From Dactylellina haptotyla (taxonomy: Eukaryota; Ascomycota; Orbiliomycetes; Orbiliales; Orbiliaceae), in the NCBI GenBank assembly GCA_031310005.1, contig CM062379.1, positions 4,092,001 through 4,156,000 on the forward strand: DNA of 64,000 nucleotides, written 5' to 3'. The position numbers and the translations under genes were made by a program. Position 1 is the stretch's first letter; every line of letters starts with the position of its first letter. The notes beneath the pieces are model-generated. The model did not search any database. It was given only the letters and a program-made list of their open reading frames with translations, and was not told the origin of the DNA. Shown here piece after piece: positions 33,607-45,228 of the stretch.

Positions 33607-36593
33607 CCTTAGACCGGGTTGTGCAATAACTTGTTTAAGAAATCGAGAAAACTTTAACTAGGTTTCGGATGGTGGATGAGCAAGCTAAGCGACTATTACC
33701 AAACCCGCGTCGGTGGACAGATAGATGTGCACATATGTACGTTTGTCTCTGTTGAAGCGAGGGCACTTTGATCAATTGATCAGGAAACTAATGATACATC
33801 ATCCACTTCAACGCACTTCGCTTATTTGAAACCCGCGTATTTTCGAAGACACCAGACCACACTAATATTAATTCGGTGGATGATGATAGTATCAAATAGC
33901 TTCAATCAAATCAATAAGAGATTCAGAAATTCCTTTTTAGGCACACTAAAGATCCAGAGCTAATTGATTAGAGGACCATACCCCCCAGCTTGTAGTACCC
34001 CACTCAACTACTCCTTTTGGAGGGAAAGTAGAGGGTCTGAAAAAGATGTGAAGAAAAAAAATGCAATATTCAAGGCACTCTATAGTAAGACTTGAGTTGC
34101 CGTTTCTTGCTACGGCTGCATCTTAGTTTCCAACGAGTGCAACAATATCTTTGTTTTATGATTTATAAAGATGGTAGTTGGAGAATCCGTTTCCCATTTC
34201 AATGTTAATATGAAACCGTTTAGATTTTTATTTGTTTAGATATGTAAGCATAGCATAGAGATAATCGCTCCCGAGATAAGTAATCGTGTTTAATAATCAA
34301 GATCGATCAAGCTCTCGCAGAACAATATTAACCTATGAATGTGCGTATTGGCATAGTGTCGGTTATATATTACAATGACAAAAGGCGCAGGGTATCACTA
34401 GCAGCTGATCTCGAAACCAAAGCTGAATAACAACAGCAACATGATGTTCCTGTCTGTTGATTTTGAATTTTTTTTAAAAAAGATTATACCCCCTCAATTC
34501 CGGTCTTCCATTCCCTCAATAAAAGGCAGTCCTAGGATGAGTCGGTAAACCGTCTTTTACGAGCCGGGTATTCTAGTTAGTTTCCATACAGGGGTTCCTT
34601 ATCCCTCCTCCCATCCTTGCTGTTTTTTGAAGATGTAGAAATCAATTTTCAGAGTGATCCGGAATAGCAATACTTCATCCTCTTGAATCTAGACCTTCTG
34701 TGCGGAGAGCACTCCGTGCGAGACGAAAACTCTTCAATATCTGGGTCTTGTTTCCGTACATAGGCATTCAAATTTACTTTAATCACATCACAAATCATAT
34801 AATATGAACATCATCCATCGACTACAGCTGCGGTATATAATATTCGACTCAGTAGATCGGGATATGAATTTCGTAGACCGTATAATTCGATACATGAGGA
34901 TAATCCAGCCGCGCAGGCGATCCTATAAATATTTTGTATGAATAATGAAGTTCTCGTTGCAAGTTGAACTTGATATTCAACCGCACCTTGCACATCATTC
35001 TGGAAAATTCGAGGGCCCCTGATCGAATATTTTACACTCGGGCTTACAATTGGTCATTCGGAGTGTGAAAGATTAAGATCCGTACATCGGCTATTGAAAT
35101 ATCCAAACCGCACAATTGATTATCGCTAGTCCGGATATTAAAGATATGTATATATTTTCTTTGTGCTGCAATTCATGAGCCCTGTCCGTGGTTATGTTCG
35201 TCGGATTTTTTTTATCGAGGCTAGCGTTCATCTTAAGCTCCCCAGGTTGATCGGTATACTAGTATTCGTATGACTAGTTAGGATTATTCGACGTTCAATA
35301 CTTGAGAAACAAAACAAAATTTTAAAAATTGCTCGAGGGAAATGAAGCGCTTCTGCTGGGATCTTACCAACAAGCAGGCATCCAGCCGTTGACGGTGTTA
35401 ATATTTGAGAGCTCCATAGTGAAAAGCGGTTCCTGTCAACTGGTGACAAAGCGACACGGCGACACGGCGACACGGCGAAGCTCGCAACCCGACGAAGCTT
35501 ACAGAGTTGACGGTGACATCTAATAATGGAATCCGGATCTTCGATAACGACAAAGTTCCCCGTCATACCCGCACCGATATGTACTTCCGCTTGGTCGGGT
35601 GCATGGCCGTCGTCTCGTTATCTAGTTTCTGCCAGCATTCGACGAAGTAATTTAATATTGACTACCTAATTTGCCGACCAATGGCTAAGACAAATGCGGG
35701 GTGCCTTGATACTCAACCCGCCTTTCCTCAGATGAATTGGGCTCACCAATGGGATAAGACCATTCGTGACCGGAAGTAAAGACCACAGTATTATTCTTCC
35801 CTTAATTTTTGGGAGGTATTTAACAGTATTGCGAGGGCTTGGAGACTTGATCCATTCAAGAAGTCCGACTGGTGGCCGGATAGGTATCAACAAGTATAAC
35901 AGCACTAAAAGAGCGGTACATGTGCAGCTGTTTCATTTTAATATGTATACTGATCATTGCCTGCTACCAGCTGAGATTCCGCCTTGCGTTTCCCCACCAT
36001 CTGTTTGGCTATTCGTCATTGCTCCACCACTCGAGATAGACACTCAACCCCCCACCAACAAACGTAACCCAACCCAACACCACCACCACCACCACTACAA
36101 CTACCGTTTCCTATCATATTAGAAGACGACCTGCCTTACCTACTTGTCTTCAAAATTTCTCCTCACACATACCCGCCTTCCCCTTCGCAAGCCTTTCCAC
36201 CATCGGCTCAATCGAGTGTTTATCAAAATTCATTCCTCAAAGCCTCCAAGTCGTTCTTTCTTTTCTTTCCAGTCCGGTTTCGCCCGCCCTTCGAACATCT
36301 CCTCATTGACACTTGTAATCGTCCTGCTAGCATTGGTGGTGCCTCTATTTTCAATATATTCCTCTTCCCTTGGGATAACCTCTGGTCTAGCGACCCGCCT
36401 TTTTCCCTTCTTCAAAGATTCGGGAAAATACAGGCCAACCCCGCCGCCGTCATCCGGGATATCTCTTCCTTGGCGTGACCCTCAACTTTTGGAAACATTA
36501 TTTGGAGTTTGTCCGTCGACAGACCTCAGATATCAGATATCAGACGCCAATAGTAACGCGAAATATAGCCCCGAAGGTCTTCTCATAAAAACC
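33607..36593. other. Divergent intergenic region, REP / glucokinase
   Basis: 3 kb between start codons facing apart. AT-rich in 33.7-35.2 kb. Holds an 8-bp tandem repeat at 35451-35477 and, from 36123 to 36593, a long frame that runs open into glucokinase without an ATG (see findings). No other gene supported. Confidence 0.5.
35451..35477. repeat. 8-bp tandem repeat, GCGACACG x3.4
   Basis: Perfect tandem copies of GCGACACG, 27 nt, upstream of glucokinase. It stands out as GC-rich in AT-rich surroundings. Confidence 0.85.
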
Positions 36594-38243
36594 ATGTCCA
36601 TGCTTACTGAGCAGGAGGAAGGTCTGCTTGCGAAGGCAAGGGCAATCGGAGCCGAGTTCGTCTACGAACCAGAGGATGTTGCAAAAGGCGTTCAAGAATA
36701 CTTGCGTTTGATGGGTTAGATATCATCTCCCTTTCACTGTTGTCCCAGTCAATAACCCATCAGCTGCTGATACTACCTTGGGTCTTCAGACGAAGGATTA
36801 ACGAAACCTGGGCGGGCGATGACGATGATCCCCACCTACGTTACCGCAGTCCCAAATGGCACTGAAAAGGTATGTTCTCAGGATACCGCCATCATCATTG
36901 ACAATCGCTGCATCAAGTGACCTTACTAAACCTCTTCAAAACAGGGCGTCTATCTTGCTGTCGATCTGGGAGGCACTAACTTCCGGGTGTGCTCTATCCA
37001 ACTGCACGGGGATAGTAAGTTCACCCTTACGCAGGCGAAGACACCAATACCAAAGAGTCTCATGACTGGGACATCGAAGGAGTTGTTCTCTTTCCTGGCG
37101 AAACAAATCGAGAACTTCGTCAAAAACCACCATGCCGATCATTTTACCGCGCAAGGCTCCACCGAACATCTCAAACTCGGGTTCACATTCTCATTTCCGG
37201 TTGAACAGGTAGCTCTGAACAAGGGCTATCTCATCCGGTGGACGAAGGGATTTGATATTCAAGATGCCATCGGCAAGGACGTCTGTGGGTTGCTACAAGC
37301 CGAGATAGATGCTTTGAATCTACCCGTTAGAGTCGTTGCACTCGTAAATGATACGGTAGGAACACTCATGGCTCGATCCTATACCTCACCTGGGAAAGCC
37401 GGAACCCTCCTTGGTGCCATCTTTGGGACAGGTACAAACGGCGCTTACGTCGAAAAGCTCTCAAGAATAGGGAAGCTTCATAACAAGACGGAAGGTGAGG
37501 GAGAGTACGATAGCTCTTCCGGCGTCATGGTGATCAACACCGAGTGGGGTGCTTTCGACAATGCTATGAAAGTGCTGCCTGATACCCCTTATGATCAATC
37601 TCTGGATAAAAACTCCGTGAATCCTGGGATGCAAATGTTTGAAAAGAGGGTATCTGGCATGTTCTTAGGAGAAATTCTCAGAAATGCAATTGTCGCATTG
37701 ATGGAAAATGGGCTCTTTAAGATGGCGCATGGTACAAACATCGACGAAAATGGACCGCTCTTTACCCCCTGGAGTATTGATACTAGCGCCCTCAGCACAA
37801 TACAAGCGGATTATACGTCCGAGTATACTCTTACTAAGCAACTGCTAGAAAGAGAAATGGGTGTCTCAGCTGCTACCACCGGCGATGCAATGGCTATTAA
37901 AGCATTGGTTTATGGCATCGGGAAACGTTCTGCAAGGCTCGCCGCCGTTCCAATTGCGGCTACAGCATTGGCTACTAAGGCTTACGACAAATACAAGAAG
38001 GCCAAGGCCGAGGCCGAAGCCAAGGCCAATGGGGGGACCCCAGAAGAAGTCGAAAAGATTGATATAGGGGTGGACGGAAGTGTGGTTGAATACTACCCAG
38101 GATTTGAAAGATATCTGCGAGAGGCTTTGCGTGATATACAACCTTTAGTGGAGGGAGCAGCAGGGTTGGAAGACGCAATTAGGATTGGGATTGCAAAAGA
38201 TGGAAGCGGAGTTGGTGCGGCTCTAATAGCATTGGTGGCATAA
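36594..38243 (+). CDS. GLK1: Glucokinase (hexokinase family)
   Basis: Three exons (36594-36714, 36790-36869, 36945-38243), 499 residues. Phosphorylates glucose to glucose 6-phosphate at the entry of glycolysis. Seen: ATP phosphate-1 motif VDLGGTNFRVC (about residue 72), LGFTFSFPV, the sugar-binding block KGFDIQDAIGKDVC, catalytic Asp in VALVNDTVGTL, phosphate-2 FGTGTNGAY, NTEWGAFDN, and the C-terminal adenosine loop IGIAKDGSGVGAALIA. Closer to fungal glucokinase (CSIQLHGD, TSKELFSFLAKQI) than to hexokinase I. A lysine/alanine-rich insert (KKAKAEAEAKANGG) lies near residue 420. The first ATG of the frame is 36594, but the frame is open for 157 codons further upstream. Confidence 0.93.
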
Positions 38244-39015
38244 GTGCACCGTCACACGCATGTCTTTTATTCTTTCATTTACCTTTCTCGAAATTATTTT
38301 TTTTGAATGGGGGAGGGATACGGTTTATACGGGAGACCGGGTGCTGAGGTGGTTTGTCGGAAGAACTCGAGCTCTTCCGTTCTTTCATTCACTGCGTTCT
38401 ATGCATAATTCATTGGACTTCTGATATTCCGAACCAAACCGGAGGGGATGTTTACTCTTTCGGGTAGGATTAAAAACGGAAAAAACAAATCAATAAAAAT
38501 TCAAGGTGTATTTGGTTCTTCCTAGAGTTTTTTTTTTTTTATTTTTTTATTTTTTTTGATAAGGCGTTTAGGACCCCACGGCTCACCCCGGGCCTGGAAC
38601 GCTGTAAATGCAGCGCAATATCTCTATGTAGAAATTGGATTGGATCGGATTAGTCGACGGTGCTAAGTCGTTCAGCGAGTCAGATATTGCCAATACACAT
38701 CTCAGCACAAATTAATTAACCGCGATGGCATCGATTGACGTTGGTATTTTGTAAATTCGGTTCAATCTAACATCTTGTTGTGATAAAATGTTCGTCTTTT
38801 CCGGCCTCCGCCGTTTGTCTGGTGCACGTGCTCCCGCGTTGTCCAAATCTAATCCTCCTCATCAAATCAACATCCCCCCATTCGCACATTCGCACATTTT
38901 CACATCACAGCACATCCCTTCGCAACGCCCCCATCGATATCCCACACGTACCTCTGCTCTCCCATCTCGCCTTTGCCGCATCGTAGGCTCCGGTCTATAT
39001 CCTTCCAAACAAAAT
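38244..39015. other. Intergenic, glucokinase to Cys4 protein gene
   Basis: About 770 bp with T-rich tracts (38527-38558). From 38788 an ATG-started frame runs straight into the next gene (76 codons) and may be coding in one isoform. Confidence 0.5.
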
Positions 39016-40627
39016 ATGTCGGAAGGAACCGCCCCCGAGAAGACGTCCATACAGGATCTGGTACGAACTCGCTTACTGACCGTCGCAACCCTACCGTGCT
39101 GACATGTGCCGCGCTCTTGGTTTGGAATTTCTAGGTGAAGGGTGTCTTCGCCGACTTTATGAGCATCATCACGGAAGATATTGTGCTTGAAGCACACCGG
39201 ACAGAGAAATTGACGAATATGGGATACTTCTCTCAAGATGGAGTCCCAGTAACCACGCAAGAACTCCAAATGAGGCGGGGCGATGAACCGGAGCTTCTCA
39301 GCGCTATGGTCATGGGTCGCTCTACCCAAATCCCGGTTGAAGATAATATTTGCCAAAAATGCCAGCACCCAATACAGCAGAATTTAGAAACATCGCTGAC
39401 AGCACCTGCCCGCAAATACTGCCCTAAACCACCCTATCGCGTTGTCACAGGCCAGGATATGTATGGGAAGGCCATCGCCAGCAATACTATTCAAATACCA
39501 AAAACCAATTTCAAACCGAAGGTGCAAGCAGCTCTGGACTCGGGCTCTCGTCAAAGCACGCCTGCGATTGGGGAGGAAAATGGCAAATTACCACCCGTCA
39601 AAGACCCACAAGGTTTCCGTCTGCCATGCCCATCCTGTGGTGTAGAAACATCATTCAAACTGTGGATCCCGAAGCACAAGGCTTGTTTGGGATACACTGA
39701 TAAAAAGCCTAACACAAATAACGGAGATAGCGGTTCAGGAACTCCTCTTAGTCCGGATAGCCCGACGTCTAGTTTTGCAGAGGGCGAAAATCCAGCTCCC
39801 ACAAAGAAGAAGAAATCGCAGTCAGAACCGAAACCGCCTCCCAAAAAGCTTCAGACCAAGAAGGAAGCAAGCAATGCAGGCGAATCTATCCAAAAGGGAT
39901 CAATAACCTCCGCTCCAAGGCTTGAAAAGTCTTTATCAACAGCTTCGAATAGAGCAGATTCACCTACTTCATCCACAGCTGTAGGTAGCCAAACTACAAG
40001 CTCAGCTAATGCAGGAACAAAGAAAAAGAAGCAGCTATTGAAAAGAAAGGCCGAAAACATTGACGAAGATACTGATAAGAAGACCTCTCTCGATCCTTAC
40101 GATATCGATTCCCACCCAGTACCCAAGAAGGAGAAGGACGTAGTATCAGTCACCCCAACAAAGCCTAATAAGAAGCAAAAAACATCAAATACACCTACAT
40201 CCAATGCAGACGCCGTTCGAATTTCGCCCCATCCGGGCACACCGACAACGAAGAACTTAGTATCAAAATTCAAAGACCGCACAGGAAGCCCTACTCCAAC
40301 TAAAAAGGATAAATTGGGAGGCGTTGATATGGGTAGAGTGAGTGAAACAGTTAATTTCGTACCATATACTCTAACGACTAACCCGTTTTTACCTTCCTAA
40401 AAAAATAGTCACACTCGGACTCTTCGGCAGCGCCCCGGAAGTCGTCACCCAAACCTTCGAGCCTCGGGGATAAAGATTCGAAACCAAAGAAAGTCTCGAA
40501 ACCAGACTCTAGTCCGAATCTTAAAAAGCTGACAACAAGTTCAACCAAGGTGTCGAAAAAGGATGCATCAGGGAAAATGGTTCCTCACAAAAAGAAAGAA
40601 AAGAGGCCCACTCCTGATCGCGCATGA
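39016..40627 (+). CDS. Lys/Ser-rich protein with two Cys pairs, unknown function
   Basis: Three exons (39016-39060, 39135-40337, 40409-40627) give 488 residues. I do not recognise the family. Residues about 60-180 contain CQKC, a spaced Cys in RKYCPKPPYR, CPSC and a final Cys in PKHKAC, which could bind zinc. The N-terminal 60 residues look helical (ADFMSIITEDIVLEAHRTEK). The C-terminal 300 residues are Lys/Ser/Thr/Pro-rich with several basic clusters (TKKKKS, KKKKQLLKRK, KKKEKR), typical of a nuclear, disordered chromatin or nucleolar protein. Two starts are possible: 39016 (MSEGTAPEK, chosen) or 38788, which adds 76 residues without any acidic residue. Nuclear role is inferred only from composition. 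Confidence 0.75.
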
Positions 40628-41013
40628 TTGTTGGTTCTCGTTTCTATCGGTCCCCTGACCAAACCGCACCGTTGCCATAGTTATTAACGAGAGATTTCTG
40701 GATTTTAAAGCGATCGATCGATTAAATAAATGATTTGTGCGTGCAGCTTAACTATGTTAACTGTGCATCTTCACTACGCCGAAGCCAGGTTTCGTCCCAA
40801 ATTATGTTCTTTATGCATTTGGTGGAGTTAAAGGTTGATTTCTACTTGCGAATTCAATTTGGCGTCCCGTTTTACTGTTAATCCTCTTGTATCTACGTTT
40901 AACAAAGACAACACTATGTTCTCTAGTTAATGAAAACGGACACAGATTTCTACGACTTAAACAGAGAAGTTCTAAAATTTCTTGTGAATCACAAACTTAA
41001 AATCAACATATAA
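40628..41013. other. Convergent intergenic region
   Basis: 386 bp between the 3' ends of the Cys4 protein gene (+) and ARPC4 (-). No feature seen. Confidence 0.6.
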
Positions 41014-41817
41014 TTATATGATCTGAATAACAGGCTTTCAATCAAACTAGTACCACCACAAAACCGGTTAGCCAACAGCACGAATGGCTCGAAATATGTC
41101 TAAGATGACCGAAACTTACTGGTGTAAGGAATGCTTCTGCTACGAATCTAGCTCTTGCATTCAACTGAGAAGGTGATAGTTAGTAACAGAAGTTGTCTGA
41201 CCACGTGATTCACAAGGAAAACGTACGAAGAGTTTCATTTCGGAGATTTCTTTGTCGACTTCATCCATGAAATGTATTATAAAATCGACAAGCTTGTGCT
41301 TCAACATAGCTTCGGTATGAAAGTTTGTAATCAAAAAAGAGATGTCATAACCCTGATCATACGCAATGTTAGTGATTCTGACCTCTTCAAATCTGGTTGC
41401 TTAGAATCAAAACCAACTTTGACGGGTTTTCTCCTTAGAATGAAGAACGCTTCTGCCCTCTGTGTGAGGAATCGCGTGAATTTATGAACAAGGATGTTTT
41501 CAATTTCGTCGGCTTGCTTTATACGAATCGAAACCCTGACCGAGTTTACAGAAGGCTCGATGAGCACCCGCTCGTTTTCGTTTCTGGAAATGGTGAGAGG
41601 GTTGAGCAGAAGTTCGGGCGACTTGCCGGTCTCAATCTCGGGAACATTATGACGCTCGACGGTTTGCGATGCGAAATTACTGAGAGAAAGAGCCGCCGTG
41701 AGAGAGGTCCGGACACAGGTGAGGTAGGGCCGCAATGCTATCGACTGGAGGTCTATTAGCCTATTGCAAGTGGCTGAGTGGGACAGATGAGAGGAAAGTT
41801 AGGCCGCGCTATACCAT
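41014..41817 (-). CDS. ARC19: Arp2/3 complex subunit 4 (ARPC4/Arc19)
   Basis: Five coding exons: 41817-41815 (the ATG alone), 41744-41418, 41352-41227, 41164-41120, 41022-41014; 169 residues, matching the family's 168-171. ARPC4 is the p20 subunit that forms the core of the actin-nucleating Arp2/3 complex with ARPC2. Near-identical family blocks are visible: [130 protein letters not shown]. The first coding exon carries only the start codon (ATG/GTATAG), joined to TCG ATA GCA TTG, giving MSIALRPYL. The last exon gives Ile-Ile-stop; its assignment rests on the splice sites and total length. Confidence 0.93.
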
Positions 41818-42208
41818 GATGAGCGTTCTCTGTATCTGTCGTTTCTTGATTCCTTGATTCCTTGATTTCTCGATTTCTCGATTTCTGCTGTGCCGGCCGT
41901 GACATGCACTGAAGGCTCGAGCTCACGTATTCGTCGATGTGGATGTTGCCGTGGAAGCTTGTTGCTGACGTTTGGCGGGGCAAGCTTGGCCGGGTTAGCT
42001 TCGATTACATACATATACAGCAAGGTGGTGTGCACCACACAACCACTGCCACAACCACAACCACAAACACACAAACACACAAACACAACGGCTCTAACCA
42101 CGACCACGACATAAATCATCATCGTTATCCTTCGTTTCGAACGCGACTTCTGCAACCTACCTTCTATCACGTATCACGCGTGCGTGTTTTTCCGTCGAAC
42201 CCGAAAAG
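41818..42208. promoter_or_regulatory. Bidirectional promoter, ARPC4 / UBP6
   Basis: 391 bp between two start codons facing apart. Contains an imperfect tandem of TTGATTCC/TCGATTTC units (41844-41890) on the ARPC4 side and a CA-rich ACAAACAC repeat (42049-42090) in the likely UBP6 leader. Confidence 0.7.
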
Positions 42209-44187
42209 ATGGCTACCATACCAGGTAAGCAAAAGCGGAATCCGTCATCAAGCGACTCCTCTAACCGGGTCTCTTTCTAACCTTCCCTGACATCGAGCAG
42301 TCGTCGTCAAGCACAGTGGCAAGAAATATGATCTCGAACTTGATACCTCACTCCCAGGGGAGGTTTTCAAAATGCAGATATACTCGCTTACCGGTGTTGA
42401 ACCGGAAAGGCAGAAGGTCCTTATAAAAGGCGGACAGCTCAAGGATGATACGGACCTATCAACACTTAATCTAAAACCAGGACATTCTTTCATGATGATG
42501 GGCACACCTCTAGGCTCAGGATTGGTAAAAGCACCGGAACCCATCAAGTTTCTCGAAGACATGTCCGAGAAAGATCTTGCGAAGGTCAAGGGGGCTGTTC
42601 CTTCTGGTTTACAGAATCTCGGAAACACTTGTTATATGAACTCCACGCTACAAGCGCTGCGATCCGTACCGGAGCTTCATGAGGAGCTGGAAAAATACCA
42701 GAGCGAAAGCGGCACTGCTACCCGGTCAAATCTCTTTTCAACTCTTGCCAGAGGTCCTAACACCGATCTGACTGGCAGCTTGCGCGATCTCTTCCAGCAA
42801 ATGAACGATACCATAGAAGGGTTCCCACCTCTCAAGTTTGTAAACTCTCTCAGACTTGTTTTCCCGCAGTTCGATCAAAAGGATCGTCACGGCCAGTATG
42901 CGCAACAAGATGCTGAGGAGTGCTACTCTCAAATACTTACTACTTTAAAACAAACTCTTCAAGACTCTAGTCAAGGCACGAGTAGTGACGGAAGGTCTGT
43001 TGGTAAATTCGTTGACAACTACTTTACTGGAAAGATGAAAACTGTTATCAAATGCGATGAAGATAACGAGGAATCACCACAAGAAGGCGAGGAAACTTTT
43101 ACCAAGTTGAACTGCCACATAAACGTTTCGGTAAACCATCTGAAGGATGGTATCTTGGCTGGGTTAACGGAGAAAATCGAGAAACGGAGCGAAGCGCTTG
43201 GGAGGGATGCAGTTTATACTAAAACTTCCAAAGTAACGAGGCTGCCTAAATATCTCACTGTGAGTACTATTTCCATTCCCAAACAATCGATATATATGAA
43301 TCCCTTTTCACTTTTCTTTCATTTTTTTTTCATCTTCTTCTGCCTTCTATTTCGTTCCCCTAGTAAACAAGTAAAGAGGTAAAATTCTAATATGAACGAA
43401 AATCACTGATATATATACAGTGCCACTTTGTTCGTTTCTTCTGGAAGCGGGATATTAATAAGAAAGCGAAGATTATGCGAAAAGTTACTTTTCCATTTCA
43501 AATCGATGCTACAGACTTTTGCACTGATGATCTGAAAGAAAAGATAATACCTGTGCGAGAGAAGCTGAGGGAGCTGCATAGGAATGAGGAAGATCGCAGA
43601 AAACAACGCAGGAAGGCAAAAACCATCTTTATTGAACCCTCTGCCGAAGAAAATCCGGATGGTGATAAGATGGAAATTGATGGAAACAAGAGTGCAGAAG
43701 CCTCAGCTCCCAAACGACTTGACGAGGAAGAGGACTGGGATGCGGCTCTCGCCCCTCTTCTCGATGCAGATATCTCGGCCGATGTTGGTGCAAATCCCTC
43801 GGCGTTATACGAGCTACAGGCAATCATAACCCACCAGGGTGCATCTGCAGATTCTGGTCATTACTGTTCATATGTCCGCAAAATCGAGGATGATGAGGAT
43901 GATGAGGATGACGGGAAAGGTAAAAGGAAGGCTCCTTCTGGTGGCTTGTCAGGTGGTGGCGGCGCTGAGGGTAGCAAATGGTGGTTTTTCAATGACGAAA
44001 AGGTTAGCGAGGTTGGATGGGATAGAATAGAGACATTGGCTGGAGGAGGTCAGTGCCATTTCCACATCCTTTTTGCGCTCGACATATAACTGACATATTT
44101 ACTACAGGTGAGGCCCACTCGGCGCTAATCCTTCTCTATAAGGCCTTAGATATGACGCCTAAATCTAAGAAGAAAACATCGCTGTAA
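42209..44187 (+). CDS. UBP6: Proteasome-associated deubiquitinase UBP6/USP14
   Basis: Four exons (42209-42224, 42301-43259, 43421-44048, 44108-44187), 560 residues. Ubp6 docks on the proteasome lid/base through its ubiquitin-like domain and trims ubiquitin chains. Seen: UBL domain at residues 5-75 (VVVKHSGKKYDLEL, then KVLIKGGQLKDD), USP catalytic Cys box GLQNLGNTCYMNS with Cys116, QQDAEECYSQIL, TRLPKYLT/CHFVRFFWKRD across intron 2, and the His box GASADSGHYCSYV (His about 472) with the acidic partner in WWFFNDEKVSEV. Length and order match USP14. An acidic/glycine-rich insert (about 485-505) follows the His box. Confidence 0.95.
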
Positions 44188-45228
44188 ATGTCTCTAGACG
44201 AGATTTATCACCTAGATATGAGAGTGGCAAAGCCTTTTATATGGAATTCCCATGTATATTGTTATTTTGGCTAGCTTTACAAGCGCAAGGGAGCCATGTT
44301 GGCTACTCGGTGTGATTGGAATGCAATTGTGTACTAAAGCCTATATCAACAAGAGCTAAACATAAATCTTTCTTAATTTGCTCCTAAGTTAACCTTGGTC
44401 TCGTTGCCAGACGTGCCGTCGAGTTAAACTAAAACCTTAATTAATAGGAATTTGGGAAGACGCTATCTATCTACATCTGCCATAGAAGGGTCAATACGTG
44501 AATACTATTTACGTATATATATATAATTCAAGTTGGATATAGTAGTTACAGCAAATTGGTTTCTTAGGAGTTTAAGGACTCGATACCAGAGCTCTACAAA
44601 AATGACGACGAAATAGAATATCAAACGTAAATATTCACTTGAGTGGTTAGATGTATATAGGTATCTAGAATCTGGTGTCAAACGTAGCTAGAGGCCTATC
44701 TTCCTAATATTTTAGTAAATACGGATCCTTTCATGAGAAAGAGTTTATGGGTAGGTCAGGTAGCGAACGGGGGTTTAAGCGTTCCGGAGGTCCCTTCTGG
44801 TTGAAATTTCGGTGGTTCTGAGGTCTTGGGCGACTTAAAATGAGCGAGGGCCTCAGAGCGTGATCACGCGATGCTCGTGCGGGGCGGCGGATATGCGTGT
44901 TCACAAGGTGGGGAGCCAAACCGCGTTGGTGCTGCATCGCCGAACAAACATCGTGAACAAAGATCATTCTTTGTTGCCCTTGACCCATCCACCCAGAACT
45001 TACCAGCTAACTCTTGCTTCCATCTTTCTTATCCCTCGGCACCATCCCTAGAAGAGAAGAAACTCTTTGTAGGTCTCTACTCTGCTTCAATACTACTAAA
45101 ATCTTATATATTGTTAACTCTCCTTATAACAGAGTATCTTGTATTGCAATAAACCGCAGCTAAATCCCAAGCATCTGGGCCTCGTGGTCACCTTACAATT
45201 CTCGAGCGATAGTAGTCTCGAAACCGCC
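44188..45228. other. Intergenic, UBP6 to SMC5
   Basis: 1 kb, AT-rich, with a short (TA)n at 44515-44523. It should hold the UBP6 terminator and the SMC5 promoter. No other gene seen. Confidence 0.55.

Noticed and set aside
36144-36719. 191-codon frame read as the glucokinase start
   Set aside because: Its first codon is TTG, and no ATG precedes the 36594 start; kept as a finding about a possible extension, not as the gene start.
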